Shown here in pieces: positions 13,794 through 22,350 of a stretch of 30,243 nucleotides of DNA. The first letter of the stretch is position 1, and every line of letters starts with the position of its first letter. The position numbers and the translations under genes are program-made. Below the pieces are notes generated by a model that did not search any database, was not told the origin of the DNA, and saw only the letters and a list, made by a program, of their open reading frames with translations. The DNA is taken from NCBI GenBank assembly GCA_964458655.1, contig CAYWJT010000032.1:1-30243 (forward strand), written 5' to 3'. This stretch comes from CAYWJT01 sp964458655 (GTDB lineage: Bacteria; Acidobacteriota; Aminicenantia; Aminicenantales; Saccharicenantaceae).

Positions 13794-14642
13794 TCAGCCC
13801 GCCCAGTTGAGCTTTTCCTTGACCAGGTCGTAATAGTTGCGCTTCGGCGACGTGACGAGCTGCAGCTCGACCGCGGCCATGGCCGCCTCGGCCTCGTCGC
13901 CGGGCTTCATGACGCCGCCCCGCTGGCCGTCGAGAGTCAGGTGCACTTCCTCGCCGTCGGTCAGGAGCTTGACGCCGACCTTCGAGGTCGCCGGTATGAC
14001 CATGGGCCTGAAGGTGAGCGTGTGCGGACAGATGGGCGTCAGGACGATGGCCGCCGCCTGCGGATGGATGATGGGCCCGCCGGCCGCGAGGTTGTAGGCC
14101 GTCGAGCCAGTCGGCGTCGAAACGATGACGCCGTCGGCTTTCAGCACGGCCACTTCCCGGCCGTCTATCCGGATCGCGAGCTCGATCATCCGCGCCAGGG
14201 CGCCCTTGGTGACCACGGCGTCGTTGAGGCAGTAGGAGCGCGTGTTATGCAGCCTGACTTCGAGCAGCCAGCGCGTGCTCACCGCCTGGGCGTCCCCGGC
14301 CAAGAAGGCCTCCAGGGCCGGCACGGCCTCGTCCGCCGGGACTTCGGTCAGGAAGCCCAGCCGGCCCATGTTGACGCCCATGACCGGCACCTTGGCCACC
14401 GCGGCCAGGTGGGCGACGCTGAGGAGCGTCCCGTCGCCGCCGAGCACGATGACCAGATCCGAGGCCATGGGCACCTCGACCCGCTGGAGGCCGTCGCCCA
14501 TCCCTAACGCTTTGGCCGCGGCCTCCTCTAGGACGCATTCAATGCCCTTCTTCTCGAGGAAGGCCATGACCCCCGCCAGGACCTTGTCCACCGACGGGGC
14601 GTGCGGCTTGATGACGAAACCGGCTTTCTCAACCTTTCTCAT
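13794..14642 (-). CDS. nadK: NAD kinase
   Basis: NadK phosphorylates NAD to NADP in the cytoplasm. The protein is 282 residues. GGDGT (68-72) is the nucleotide-binding signature, Asn140-Asp141 in SYCLNDAVV is the NAD-contacting pair, and TPTGSTAYNLAAGGP (176-190) is the family's second hallmark. The start overlaps the end of tlyA by 14 nt, so translation is probably coupled. It is the last gene of the long minus-strand cluster; a hairpin follows. Confidence 0.96.
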   Translation of the reverse strand: MRKVEKAGFVIKPHAPSVDKVLAGVMAFLEKKGIECVLEEAAAKALGMGDGLQRVEVPMASDLVIVLGGDGTLLSVAHLAAVAKVPVMGVNMGRLGFLTEVPADEAVPALEAFLAGDAQAVSTRWLLEVRLHNTRSYCLNDAVVTKGALARMIELAIRIDGREVAVLKADGVIVSTPTGSTAYNLAAGGPIIHPQAAAIVLTPICPHTLTFRPMVIPATSKVGVKLLTDGEEVHLTLDGQRGGVMKPGDEAEAAMAAVELQLVTSPKRNYYDLVKEKLNWAG

Positions 14643-15432
14643 CGCTCAGCGCCTCCTTGACCCGGGCTTCCGTCTCGTCCTCCGGGAGAGCCGGGCCGCC
14701 CGCGGCCCAGTAACCGAAGAACTCGACGTTGCCTTTCTGCCCCCGGGTCGAACACCTGATCATTCCCCTGAGCGCCAGGCCCAGGCCGGCCGCGTCCCCG
14801 ATGACGCGCCGGAGGACTTTCTCGTGTATCTCCGCCGACCGGACGACCCCGTTCTTGCCGACGTCGAGACGCCCGGCCTCGAACTGCGGCTTGATGAGCG
14901 AGACCAGCACCCAGTTTCCCGCGAATTTCCTGACGGCCGGCATTATCTTGCTCACCGAGATGAACGACACGTCCATGGTGAATATGTCCACCGGCCGGCC
15001 GATGTCCCCGGGCTCGAGGTATCTGGCGTTCTTCTCCACCAGGGTCACCCGGGGGTCGTTGCGCAGCCTGTAGTCGAGCTGTTTGGTGTCGACGTCCACC
15101 GCGAACACCCGGGCCGCTCCGCGCTGGAGCAGGCAGTCGGTGAAGCCGCCCGTCGAAGACCCGATGTCCACGGCCGCGAGCCCCGCCACGTCCAGCTTGA
15201 AGGCGTCGAGCGCCTCGGCCAGCTTCAGGCCGCCGCGGCTCGCGAACGGCAGGGCGCCCTTGACCTCGAGCGGCTCGGCGTCGTCCACAAGCTCGCCCGG
15301 CTTGAGCACCGCCCGACCGCCCGCGAAGACCAGGCCGGCCATGATCAGGCGCTGGGACTTGCCGCGCGTCGGCGCGAGCCCCTTGTCCACCAGGAGCTTA
15401 TCCACTCTTTCCTTCATCGAGGACCGGCTCAT
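14629..15432 (-). CDS. tlyA: TlyA-family rRNA 2'-O-methyltransferase
   Basis: The 267-residue protein joins an N-terminal S4 RNA-binding domain (about residues 7-66, RVDKLLVDKGLAPTRGKSQR) to a Rossmann SAM-dependent methyltransferase (about 83-250) with VDIGSSTGGFTDCLL as the SAM motif and FTMDVSFIS, VSLIKPQFE and GNVEFFGYW downstream. TlyA proteins 2'-O-methylate cytidines in 16S and/or 23S rRNA; older names call them hemolysins. The start overlaps the dxs stop in an ATGA. Order dxs-tlyA-nadK matches clusters seen in Gram-positive bacteria. Confidence 0.93.
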   Translation of the reverse strand: MSRSSMKERVDKLLVDKGLAPTRGKSQRLIMAGLVFAGGRAVLKPGELVDDAEPLEVKGALPFASRGGLKLAEALDAFKLDVAGLAAVDIGSSTGGFTDCLLQRGAARVFAVDVDTKQLDYRLRNDPRVTLVEKNARYLEPGDIGRPVDIFTMDVSFISVSKIMPAVRKFAGNWVLVSLIKPQFEAGRLDVGKNGVVRSAEIHEKVLRRVIGDAAGLGLALRGMIRCSTRGQKGNVEFFGYWAAGGPALPEDETEARVKEALSDEKG

Positions 15433-17300
15433 TTCCCGTAGAGCTCGAGGACGTGGCGCACCAGGCCTTCCGTGTCGAGCTCGAGCTCCCGGCGGATCTC
15501 CTCGGCCTTGCCCATGCGGTAGACGCGCAGAGGCACCCCGAAGGCCCTGAACCTGACCTCGAAGCGCTTCTCCCGGTCGAGGAGCTCGCGCACCGCGCCG
15601 CCCGCTCCGCCGGCCAGGACGCCCTCCTCGGCCGTCAGGATGGTCCGGCCGGGCGAGGCGAAACCGAGGATGAGTTCCTCGTCGAGCGGCTTGGCGAATC
15701 GGGCGTCGGCCACGGCCAGCGAGACGCCCTTTTTCTCGAGCTCGGCCGCGGCCTCGAGCGCCGTCGGGACCATGTTGCCGAAGGCCAGGAACAGGTCGCG
15801 CCCCTCCCGGAGCAGCTGGGCCTTGCCGACCGGCATAACGCTCAGGTTCTCGTCAAGCTTGACGCCCCGGCCGCGGGCCTTGGGGAAGCGCACGGCCGCC
15901 GGGTGGCCGTAGGACAGGGCCGACCAGAGCATATGTTGGAGCTCGTTCTCGTCCCGCGGCGCCATGATGATGATGTTGGGCATGTGCCGCAGATAGGCGA
16001 TGTCGTTTATCCCCTGGTGGGTCGGGCCGTCGTCCGGGACGATGCCGGCCCGGTCGAGCGCGAACACGACCGGCAGGTCCATCAGGCAGACGTCGTGGTA
16101 GACCTGGTCGTAGGCCCTCTGCAGGAAGGTGGAGTAGATGGCCACGACCGGCTTGAGGCCCGACACGGCCAGGCCGGCCGCGAAATCGACCGCGTGCTGC
16201 TCGGCGATGCCGACGTCGTAGAAGCGCTCGGGGTAGCGGCGTCCGAACTCGGCCAGGCCCGTGCCCTCGCCCATGGCTGCCGTGATGGCCACCACCCTGG
16301 GCTCCAGCTTCCCGATCTTGACCATGGCCCGGCCGAAGACCGTGGAATAGCCTGGCGGGTCGTCCTTTGCCAGCATGCGGCCGGTCGAGATCTCGAAGCG
16401 GCCGGCGCTGTGGAACTTGTCCGGCGACTTCCTGGCCGGCGGGTAGCCGCGGCCTTTCTGGGTGACGCAGTGGACCATGACCGGGCCGTCGTAGCTCCTG
16501 GCCGTCTCGAAGGCCTCGAGCAGGGCGTCTATATTGTGGCCCTGGACCGGCCCGATGTAGCGGATGCCGAGCTCCTCGAAGACCAGGCCGGGGAAGAAGG
16601 TCTTCTTGATGAGCTCCTCCATGGCCCGGCCGGCCTTGATGAGCAGCTGACCGAACCTGGGAATGGCCTTCAGGAAGGACTTCGCCTGGTCCTTTATCCT
16701 CAGGTAATGCTGGCCGGAAACGAGGTAGGAGAAGTACTTGGACCAGGCCCCGACGTTCTGGGAGATGGACATCTCGTTGTGGTTGAGGACGATGATGAGC
16801 CGCGGCCGGAGGTGTCCGATCTGGTTCAAGGCCTCGAGGGCGACGCCGCCGGTCAGGCTGCCGTCGCCGACCAGGGCGATGATGTTGAAATCCCGGCCGG
16901 CCTTGTCGCGGGCCACGGCCATGCCGAGCGCGGCCGACAGGGCGGTCGAGGCGTGGCCGGTGTTGAAGACGTCGTGCTCGCTCTCCTCGCGGCAGGGGAA
17001 GCCCAGCAGGCCGTCGGACGTGCGGAGCCGTGAGAAGAGGCACTTGCGGCCCGTCAGGATCTTGTGGGTGTAGCACTGGTGGCCGACGTCGAGGATGAGC
17101 TTGTCCCGCGGCGAGTCGAAAACGTAATGGAGCGCGAGCGTAAGCTCGACTACGCCCAGGTTCGACGACAGATGCCCGCCCGTCGAGGCGACCGTCTGGA
17201 TGATGAGCGTCCGTATCTCCTCGGCCAGGCGTGGCAAGTCGGCCGGCTTGAGCTTCTTCAGGTCCTGGGGACTGTCTATGGAGTCTAGGAGTTTCGGCAT
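15429..17300 (-). CDS. dxs: 1-deoxy-D-xylulose-5-phosphate synthase
   Basis: Dxs condenses pyruvate and glyceraldehyde 3-phosphate, the first step of the MEP isoprenoid pathway, and also feeds thiamin and pyridoxal synthesis. The protein is 623 residues, a normal length. GGHLSSNLG holds the catalytic His43; GDGSLTGG (from 145) with Asn173 forms the thiamin diphosphate/Mg2+ motif; the central pyrimidine-binding domain has GMAAGLAxSGLKP-like residues in VDFAAGLAVSGLKPVVAIYS; the C-terminal transketolase domain follows. It starts 2 nt after the ispA stop, with GGAGGAG inside the end of ispA as ribosome site. Together with ispA it supplies farnesyl-type precursors. Confidence 0.97.
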   Translation of the reverse strand: MPKLLDSIDSPQDLKKLKPADLPRLAEEIRTLIIQTVASTGGHLSSNLGVVELTLALHYVFDSPRDKLILDVGHQCYTHKILTGRKCLFSRLRTSDGLLGFPCREESEHDVFNTGHASTALSAALGMAVARDKAGRDFNIIALVGDGSLTGGVALEALNQIGHLRPRLIIVLNHNEMSISQNVGAWSKYFSYLVSGQHYLRIKDQAKSFLKAIPRFGQLLIKAGRAMEELIKKTFFPGLVFEELGIRYIGPVQGHNIDALLEAFETARSYDGPVMVHCVTQKGRGYPPARKSPDKFHSAGRFEISTGRMLAKDDPPGYSTVFGRAMVKIGKLEPRVVAITAAMGEGTGLAEFGRRYPERFYDVGIAEQHAVDFAAGLAVSGLKPVVAIYSTFLQRAYDQVYHDVCLMDLPVVFALDRAGIVPDDGPTHQGINDIAYLRHMPNIIIMAPRDENELQHMLWSALSYGHPAAVRFPKARGRGVKLDENLSVMPVGKAQLLREGRDLFLAFGNMVPTALEAAAELEKKGVSLAVADARFAKPLDEELILGFASPGRTILTAEEGVLAGGAGGAVRELLDREKRFEVRFRAFGVPLRVYRMGKAEEIRRELELDTEGLVRHVLELYGK

Positions 17301-17302
17301 GG

Positions 17303-18151
17303 TCAGCGGACTCCTCCGGGTCTCAGGCTTTCGGCGAGGAAGCGGAGCTCCTCCGAGGCGACGCCGGCCCGCTCCAGGGCGGCCAGGCCGAGGCCGACGT
17401 TCTCTTCGAGGAGCGCCGCCGCCCTTTCGGCTCCCAGGGCCGACACGGCGTCGACGCCGGAGGGCGAACCGCCGCGGCCGGAGTCCTCGAGGTCGTCGCG
17501 GAGTTGGAAGGCCAGGCCCAGCCTCTCGCCGTATTCGGTCAGGGCCTCGAGCTCGCGGCCGAGCCGTCCGGCCAGGATGGCGCCGCAGCGGGCCGCGGCC
17601 CTGATGAGCGAGCCGGTCTTGCCGGCCATCATCCTGAAGAGGGTCTTTTCATCGGCTTTATCGGCCGTCAGGGTGAGGTCGAGCCACTGGCCGCCGATAA
17701 GTCCGGCGACGCCGGCCGCCCGGCCGAGCTCCTGCAGGGCCTTTTCCTTGAGCGGCAGGTCGGCCTCGCCGCAGGGCGCCTCGGCCATGACCTGGAAGGC
17801 GAGCGAAAGCAGGGCGTCGCCCGCGAGCAGGGCCGTCGTCTCGCCGAATTCCTTGTGGCAGGAAGGCCGGCCGCGCCGGAAATCGTCGTCGTCCATGCAG
17901 GGCAGGTCGTCGTGGACGAGGGAGTAATTGTGGACGAGCTCCACGGCGCAGGCGTAGGGCAGGAGCAGTTCCGTCCGGCCGCCCAGCGCTTCCCCGGACG
18001 CGAGGAGCAGGAGCGGCCTGAACCTCTTGCCGGCGCCCAGGACGGCGTAGCGCATGGCGGCGGCGAGCCGCGTGCCGTCGTCCGCGAGCAGCCTTACCAG
18101 GGCGGCTTCGACCGCCTGCCGCTTGAGCTCCAAGCTTTCCCTGACTCCCAT
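17303..18151 (-). CDS. ispA: Short-chain polyprenyl diphosphate synthase (farnesyl/geranyl type)
   Basis: This 282-residue all-helical prenyltransferase extends dimethylallyl diphosphate with isopentenyl diphosphate. GKRFRP (41-46) binds diphosphate, DDLPCMDDDD (81-90) is the first aspartate-rich motif with two residues inserted as in bacterial farnesyl synthases, KTG (178-180) and QLRDDLED (216-223) is the second aspartate motif. YSLVH (76-80) just before the first motif lacks bulky aromatics at the nearest positions, in keeping with a C15 or C20 product; the exact chain length is not provable from sequence. It lies 63 nt after xseB and directly before dxs. Confidence 0.93.
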   Translation of the reverse strand: MGVRESLELKRQAVEAALVRLLADDGTRLAAAMRYAVLGAGKRFRPLLLLASGEALGGRTELLLPYACAVELVHNYSLVHDDLPCMDDDDFRRGRPSCHKEFGETTALLAGDALLSLAFQVMAEAPCGEADLPLKEKALQELGRAAGVAGLIGGQWLDLTLTADKADEKTLFRMMAGKTGSLIRAAARCGAILAGRLGRELEALTEYGERLGLAFQLRDDLEDSGRGGSPSGVDAVSALGAERAAALLEENVGLGLAALERAGVASEELRFLAESLRPGGVR

Positions 18152-18214
18152 GGCCTTAGTCCGATGTCGCTCCGCTTATCTTCCCGCCGGCCGGACGCGC
18201 TTCAGCCGTCCGCT

Positions 18215-18520
18215 TCAGAAGGGTATGTCGTCCTCATTCTTTTTCGCCGGCCGGTTCCTGCCGGGCTTCTTCCCTTCCTCCTCGTTACCTTCGAGCTCGA
18301 ACGGCTCGGCCTCGTATTCGCCCTTCTCGTCTTTCTTGTCGAGGTTGAGCTTCTCGACCTTGCGCTCGGCCTTGTCCAGCTCCTCCCTGAGGAAGCGGGC
18401 GAGCTTGACGCCCTTCTCGAACAGGGCCAGGGACTCGTTCAGGCTGACGCCCTCCTTTTCGAGCCGGGCGACGACGCGCTCCAGCTCCTCCAGGGCCTTC
18501 TCGAAAGTCATCTCGCTCAT
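18215..18520 (-). CDS. xseB: Exodeoxyribonuclease VII small subunit with SSB-like acidic tip
   Basis: XseB assembles with XseA into exonuclease VII, which degrades single-stranded DNA to oligonucleotides. Residues 1-58 are the family's helical domain (MTFEKALEELERVVARLE, LFEKGVKLARFLREEL). The protein has 101 residues where 60-85 is usual: residues 59-95 are a charged, probably unstructured tail, and the last six residues are EDDIPF. That is the same kind of tip with which SSB recruits repair enzymes. The ATG at 18520 overlaps the xseA stop in ATGA; an upstream in-frame extension to 18739 is an Arg-rich shadow of xseA. Core identity is firm; the meaning of the tail is inference. Confidence 0.93.
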   Translation of the reverse strand: MSEMTFEKALEELERVVARLEKEGVSLNESLALFEKGVKLARFLREELDKAERKVEKLNLDKKDEKGEYEAEPFELEGNEEEGKKPGRNRPAKKNEDDIPF

Positions 18521-19869
18521 TTCTGCTCCTTGACGAAGCGCGATTCCAGGAGTTTCTCCCGGTCTATGCGGCTCACGCCGGCCTCGAATTCCCCGCGGTA
18601 GAAGGAAACGATGACCTCGTCGCCTTCGACGACCTCGTCGATAGAATGGATGACGCCCAGGCCGCCGTGTTTCCAGCAGAGTGTATAGCCTTTCTTGAGG
18701 ACGTTCAACGGGCTCAGACCGTCGAGGGCCGCGGCGCACTTCTCCCAGGCGGCCTTCTTCTCCCTGAGCCCCGAGCGAACCAGGTTACAGAGGCGTTCCC
18801 GAGCGAGCTCGGTCGCCGCGCGCAGCTCGAGCAGGCGGCGCCTTCTCGCGTCCAGGCCGCGCCTGGCCCGGTTCTCGAGCTCGTCGACCCGCTGGGCCAG
18901 GTTGACCAGCCGGATGCGGAAGTTCTCGAAGATGCGGTGGCGGGCGAGCTCGGCGACCTCGGCCCGCTTCTCCTGGAGGGAATAGCGCACTAGTTCCCTC
19001 AGCCTGCGGGCCAGGTTCTCGATCCTCTCCTCGAAAGCCTCCTCGGTGGCGACGACCATCTCGGCCGCGGCCGAGGGCGTGGGCGCCCGCAGGTCGGCGA
19101 CCAGGTCGGCGATGGTCCAGTCGATCTCGTGGCCGACGGCCGAGATGACCGGCTTGGGCGAGCGGAAGATGGCGCGCGCGACGGGCTCCTCGTTGAAGGC
19201 CCAGAGGTCCTCGATCGAGCCGCCGCCCCGGCCGACGATGATGACGTCGATGTCGGGCCGGCCGCCGAGGTAGTCCAGACCGGCGGCTATGGCCTCGGCC
19301 GCGCCCTCGCCCTGGACCGGCGCCGGGTAGAGCAGGATGTGCAGCCGGGCGTAGCGCCGCTCCAGGACCTTGAGGATGTCGCGGATGGCCGCGCCCGTGG
19401 GCGAGGTGACGATGCCGATTTTGCGCGGACGGAGCGGCAGCTTGCGCTTGCGCTCCTCGGCGAACAGGCCTTCGGCCTTGAGCTTGGCCTTGAGCTCCTC
19501 GAGCTTGCGCAGCAGCTCGCCCTTCTCGTCGTATTTCTCGACCTCTTCGGCGTAGAGCTGGTAGTCGCCGCGGGCCTCGAAGACGCTTATCCGGCCGCGG
19601 CATTTCACCTTCATGCCGTCGGCCGGCTCGAAGTTCATGTTCCTGGCCGCGCCGCGGAAGATGACGACGCGCAGCACGGCACCGGCGTCCTTCAAGGTGA
19701 AGAAGACGTGGCCGGAAGTGTGCCGCTTGTAGTTGGAGACCTCGCCCTCCACCCAGACCGAGGGGAAGCCGGCCTCCAGGGCGCCCTTGACCAGGGCTGT
19801 GAGCTCGGAGACCTTGTAGACTTTCCCGGCCTCGACCAGGCCCTTGAACTCGACCGCCTCAGCCGTCAC
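18517..19869 (-). CDS. xseA: Exodeoxyribonuclease VII large subunit
   Basis: XseA is the catalytic subunit of exonuclease VII. The 450-residue protein starts with an OB-fold domain (residues about 14-110, VWVEGEVSNYKRHTSGHVFF), followed by the catalytic domain with KIGIVTSPTGAAIRDIL, YPAPVQGEGAAEAI, DVIIVGRGGGSIEDLWAFNE and VISAVGHEIDWTIADLVAD. The C-terminal third is a long Arg/Glu-rich coiled coil that binds XseB, ending in a small beta domain. It starts with GTG one base after the ymdB stop and ends in an ATGA overlap with xseB, so the subunits are probably made in coupled fashion. Confidence 0.96.
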   Translation of the reverse strand: MTAEAVEFKGLVEAGKVYKVSELTALVKGALEAGFPSVWVEGEVSNYKRHTSGHVFFTLKDAGAVLRVVIFRGAARNMNFEPADGMKVKCRGRISVFEARGDYQLYAEEVEKYDEKGELLRKLEELKAKLKAEGLFAEERKRKLPLRPRKIGIVTSPTGAAIRDILKVLERRYARLHILLYPAPVQGEGAAEAIAAGLDYLGGRPDIDVIIVGRGGGSIEDLWAFNEEPVARAIFRSPKPVISAVGHEIDWTIADLVADLRAPTPSAAAEMVVATEEAFEERIENLARRLRELVRYSLQEKRAEVAELARHRIFENFRIRLVNLAQRVDELENRARRGLDARRRRLLELRAATELARERLCNLVRSGLREKKAAWEKCAAALDGLSPLNVLKKGYTLCWKHGGLGVIHSIDEVVEGDEVIVSFYRGEFEAGVSRIDREKLLESRFVKEQK

Positions 19870-19870
19870 G

Positions 19871-20662
19871 TCAGTCCTCCCAGAGGACCTCGCGCTCGAT
19901 CTTGAGCGCCTTGCCGGTCTTGACGCTGACCGAGATGAAGACGCCGGACAGGAAGAGCCCGTCCTTGGAGGGCTCGAAGCGCTGCGGCCGCGAGGTCAGG
20001 AAGCGCTGCAGGGCCTGCTCCCTGTCGATGCCGATGACCGAATTGTAGCCGCCGACCATGCCGACGTCGGTGATATAGGCGGTGCCGCCGGGCAGGATGC
20101 GCTCGTCGGCCGTCGGCACGTGGGTGTGCGTGCCGATGACCGCGGAGACCTTGCCGTCGAGATACCAGCCCAGGGCCTGCTTCTCGGAGGTGGCCTCGGC
20201 GTGGAAATCGACCACTATGATGGGAGTCTCCCTGGCCAAGAGCGCAACTTCCTCTTCGGCCCGCTTGAACGGGCATTCCAGCGGTTCCATGAAGACGCGT
20301 CCCTGGACGTTGAGGACGGCGACCTTGGTCCCGTCCTGGTGCCGGTAGACGTAGGAATGGCGGCCGGGGTTGCCGGCCGGGTAGTTGGCCGGCCTGATGA
20401 GCCTCGTCTCCTTGTCGAGGTAGGGCAGGGCCTCCTTCTTGTCCCAGATGTGGTTGCCAGAGGTCAGGACGTCTACCTGCAGGAACAGCTCTTTGGCGAT
20501 CTCCTCGGTGATGCCGCTGCCGCCGGCGGCGTTCTCGCCGTTGGCGATGACCAGGCCGGGCTTGTGTTTCTTCACCAGGCCGGGCAGGAACTTGTCCAGG
20601 GCCCGGCGGCCCGGCCGGCCGATGACGTCGCCGAGGAACAGTATCCCGAACTCACCTGGCAT
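19871..20662 (-). CDS. ymdB: YmdB-family metallophosphoesterase (2',3'-cyclic nucleotide phosphodiesterase)
   Basis: The 263-residue cytoplasmic protein has the two-metal site of the YmdB family: LFLGDVIGRPGR (Asp12), NGENAAGG (Asn41 to Gly48), TSGNHIWD (Asn70-His71), VDFHAEATSEK and GTHTHVPT. The Bacillus member hydrolyses 2',3'-cAMP, a product of RNA breakdown. It overlaps the end of rny by 11 nt; the RNase Y/YmdB pair is a known neighbourhood and suggests joint handling of RNA turnover products. Confidence 0.93.
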   Translation of the reverse strand: MPGEFGILFLGDVIGRPGRRALDKFLPGLVKKHKPGLVIANGENAAGGSGITEEIAKELFLQVDVLTSGNHIWDKKEALPYLDKETRLIRPANYPAGNPGRHSYVYRHQDGTKVAVLNVQGRVFMEPLECPFKRAEEEVALLARETPIIVVDFHAEATSEKQALGWYLDGKVSAVIGTHTHVPTADERILPGGTAYITDVGMVGGYNSVIGIDREQALQRFLTSRPQRFEPSKDGLFLSGVFISVSVKTGKALKIEREVLWED

Positions 20663-22220
20663 ATTCGACCGCTCTCATCTCGCGGATGACCGTGACCTTG
20701 ATCTGGCCGGGGTAGTCGAGCTCGTTCTTTATGCGCTGGGCGATGTCCTTGGCGATGAGCGTGGCCCGGTCGTCGCTGACCTTCTGGCTCTCGACGATGA
20801 TCCGTATCTCCCGGCCGGCCTGGAGGGCGAAGGCCTTGGAGACGCCGTCGAACGAGGCGGCCAGCTCCTCGAGCTTCTCCAGCCTCTGGATGTAGGTCTC
20901 GAGCAGCTCCCGCCTGGCGCCGGGCCTGGCCGCCGACAGCGTGTCGGCCGACTGGACCAGGACGGCCTCGATCGACGGGAAGTCCACGTCGCGGTGGTGG
21001 GAGGCGATGGCCTGGACCACCTTCTCCGACTCCCCGTATTTCTTCGTCAACTCGACGCTGAGCTCGGTGTGGGTGCCCTCGACTTCCTTGTCCACCGCCT
21101 TGCCGATGTCATGGAGCAGGCCGGCCCTGAGGGCCACGGTGCTGTCGAGGCCGAGCTCGGCGGCCATCATGCCCGAGAGCAGAGCCACTTCCTTGGAGTG
21201 CTGCAGGACGTTCTGGCCGTAGCTCGTGCGGTACTTGAGCTTGCCGAGCAGCTTGATGAGCTCCGGGTGTATGTCGCGGATCTTGAGCTCGAGGACGACC
21301 GACTCGCCCTCCTGCTTGATGCGCTGCTCGAGCTCGTTCTTGACGTTCTCGACTATCTCCTCGATGCGGGCCGGATGGATGCGGCCGTCGGTGACCAGCT
21401 TCTGGATGGCCAGCCGGGCCAGCTCCCGCCTGATGGGGTCGAAGCTCGAGAGGATGACCGCCTCCGGTGTGTCGTCGACGATGATGTCCACGCCGGTGGC
21501 CATCTCCAGGGCCCGGATGTTGCGGCCCTCGCGGCCGATGATGCGGCCCTTCATGTCGTCCGAGGGCAGGTCGACCACCGAGACCGTGGTCTCGACCACG
21601 TGCTCGGCGGCCGTGCGCTGGATGGCGTTGGAGATTATCTCGCGGGCCAGCTGGTTGGCCTTCTCCCTGGTCTCCTCCTCCACCTTGCGGACGGTGGCGA
21701 TGGCCTCGAGCCGGGCCTCGTCCTCGATCTTCTTGATCAGGGTGTTCCTGGCCTCTTCCTGGGTCATGCCCGAGATGCGCTCAAGCTCGGCGACGGCCCG
21801 GTCGAGGGTCTCCTGGATGCGGTTCTCCTGGGCCTTGAGGGCCTGTTCCTGTTCGAGGAGGCGCTTTTCCTTGAGGGAGATGTCCCTCTCCTTGCGCTCC
21901 AGGGCCTGGTAGCGGCGCTCGAGGTTCTCCTCCTTGTTGATGAGCCGGCGCTCCGTCTCGCTGAGCTTGCGCTGGCGTTCCTTGTTGCGGTTCTCGAACT
22001 CTATCTGCCGGGCCCGGTCCTTCTCCCTGGCCTCGAGCCTGGCTTCCTGCTTGATGGCCTCCGCTTCCTGCCTGGCCCGGGCCAACATCTCCTCGGCCTC
22101 CTTTTTGGCCTGGAAGATGGCCCGGTAGCCGCTCCTTCTCTTGAGAAGCAGGAAAACGACCGCGCCCAGGAGCGCGGCTATGACTATCAAGACCGGGATC
22201 AATATGGCTATGCTTGGCAT
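20652..22220 (-). CDS. rny: Ribonuclease Y
   Basis: RNase Y is a membrane-anchored endoribonuclease that starts mRNA decay. From the ATG at 22220 it has 522 residues: one N-terminal helix (about 3-26), a long Glu/Lys/Arg coiled coil (about 30-190), a KH domain with GRIIGREGRNIRALE, and an HD domain with HSKEVALLSG and LLHDIGKAVD. A GTG at 22229 opens the frame three codons earlier, but AAGGAGGT at 22228-22235 sits 7 nt before the ATG and overlaps that GTG, so the ATG is the likely start. Its presence instead of an RNase E homologue here is typical of Firmicutes and several other phyla. Confidence 0.96.
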   Translation of the reverse strand: MPSIAILIPVLIVIAALLGAVVFLLLKRRSGYRAIFQAKKEAEEMLARARQEAEAIKQEARLEAREKDRARQIEFENRNKERQRKLSETERRLINKEENLERRYQALERKERDISLKEKRLLEQEQALKAQENRIQETLDRAVAELERISGMTQEEARNTLIKKIEDEARLEAIATVRKVEEETREKANQLAREIISNAIQRTAAEHVVETTVSVVDLPSDDMKGRIIGREGRNIRALEMATGVDIIVDDTPEAVILSSFDPIRRELARLAIQKLVTDGRIHPARIEEIVENVKNELEQRIKQEGESVVLELKIRDIHPELIKLLGKLKYRTSYGQNVLQHSKEVALLSGMMAAELGLDSTVALRAGLLHDIGKAVDKEVEGTHTELSVELTKKYGESEKVVQAIASHHRDVDFPSIEAVLVQSADTLSAARPGARRELLETYIQRLEKLEELAASFDGVSKAFALQAGREIRIIVESQKVSDDRATLIAKDIAQRIKNELDYPGQIKVTVIREMRAVEYAR

Positions 22221-22282
22221 GTCGCTCACCTCCTTGTGGAATCGGTCAAGGAGACGAGGTCGAAAAGGAGGCTTTTAGCTGA

Positions 22283-22338
22283 TCCCGGACAATTGCCCCG
22301 GGACCGGCGAGAAGCCGCGGCCGGCGCCCGCGCCGGTC
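22283..22338 (-). ncRNA. Structured zapA-rny spacer, possible small RNA or leader
   Basis: Two overlapping stems lie in the 130-nt spacer: TCCCGG/CCGGGA (22283-22288, 22298-22303) and GACCGGCG/CGCCGGTC (22302-22309, 22331-22338) with a GCCGCGGC palindrome in the loop. In many bacteria 6S RNA lies just after zapA, but this spacer is shorter than a usual 6S RNA and I cannot see its conserved bulge. It could equally be an rny leader. Confidence 0.25.
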
Positions 22339-22350
22339 AGGCTCCCGCCT

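Noticed and set aside
15453..17033. Long plus-strand frame opposite dxs
   Set aside because: Val/Glu/Asp/Gly-rich mirror of the dxs codons; a standard high-GC shadow.
18521..18739. Upstream extension of xseB
   Set aside because: Arg-rich translation antisense in phase to xseA coding; the ATGA junction at 18520 is the expected start.
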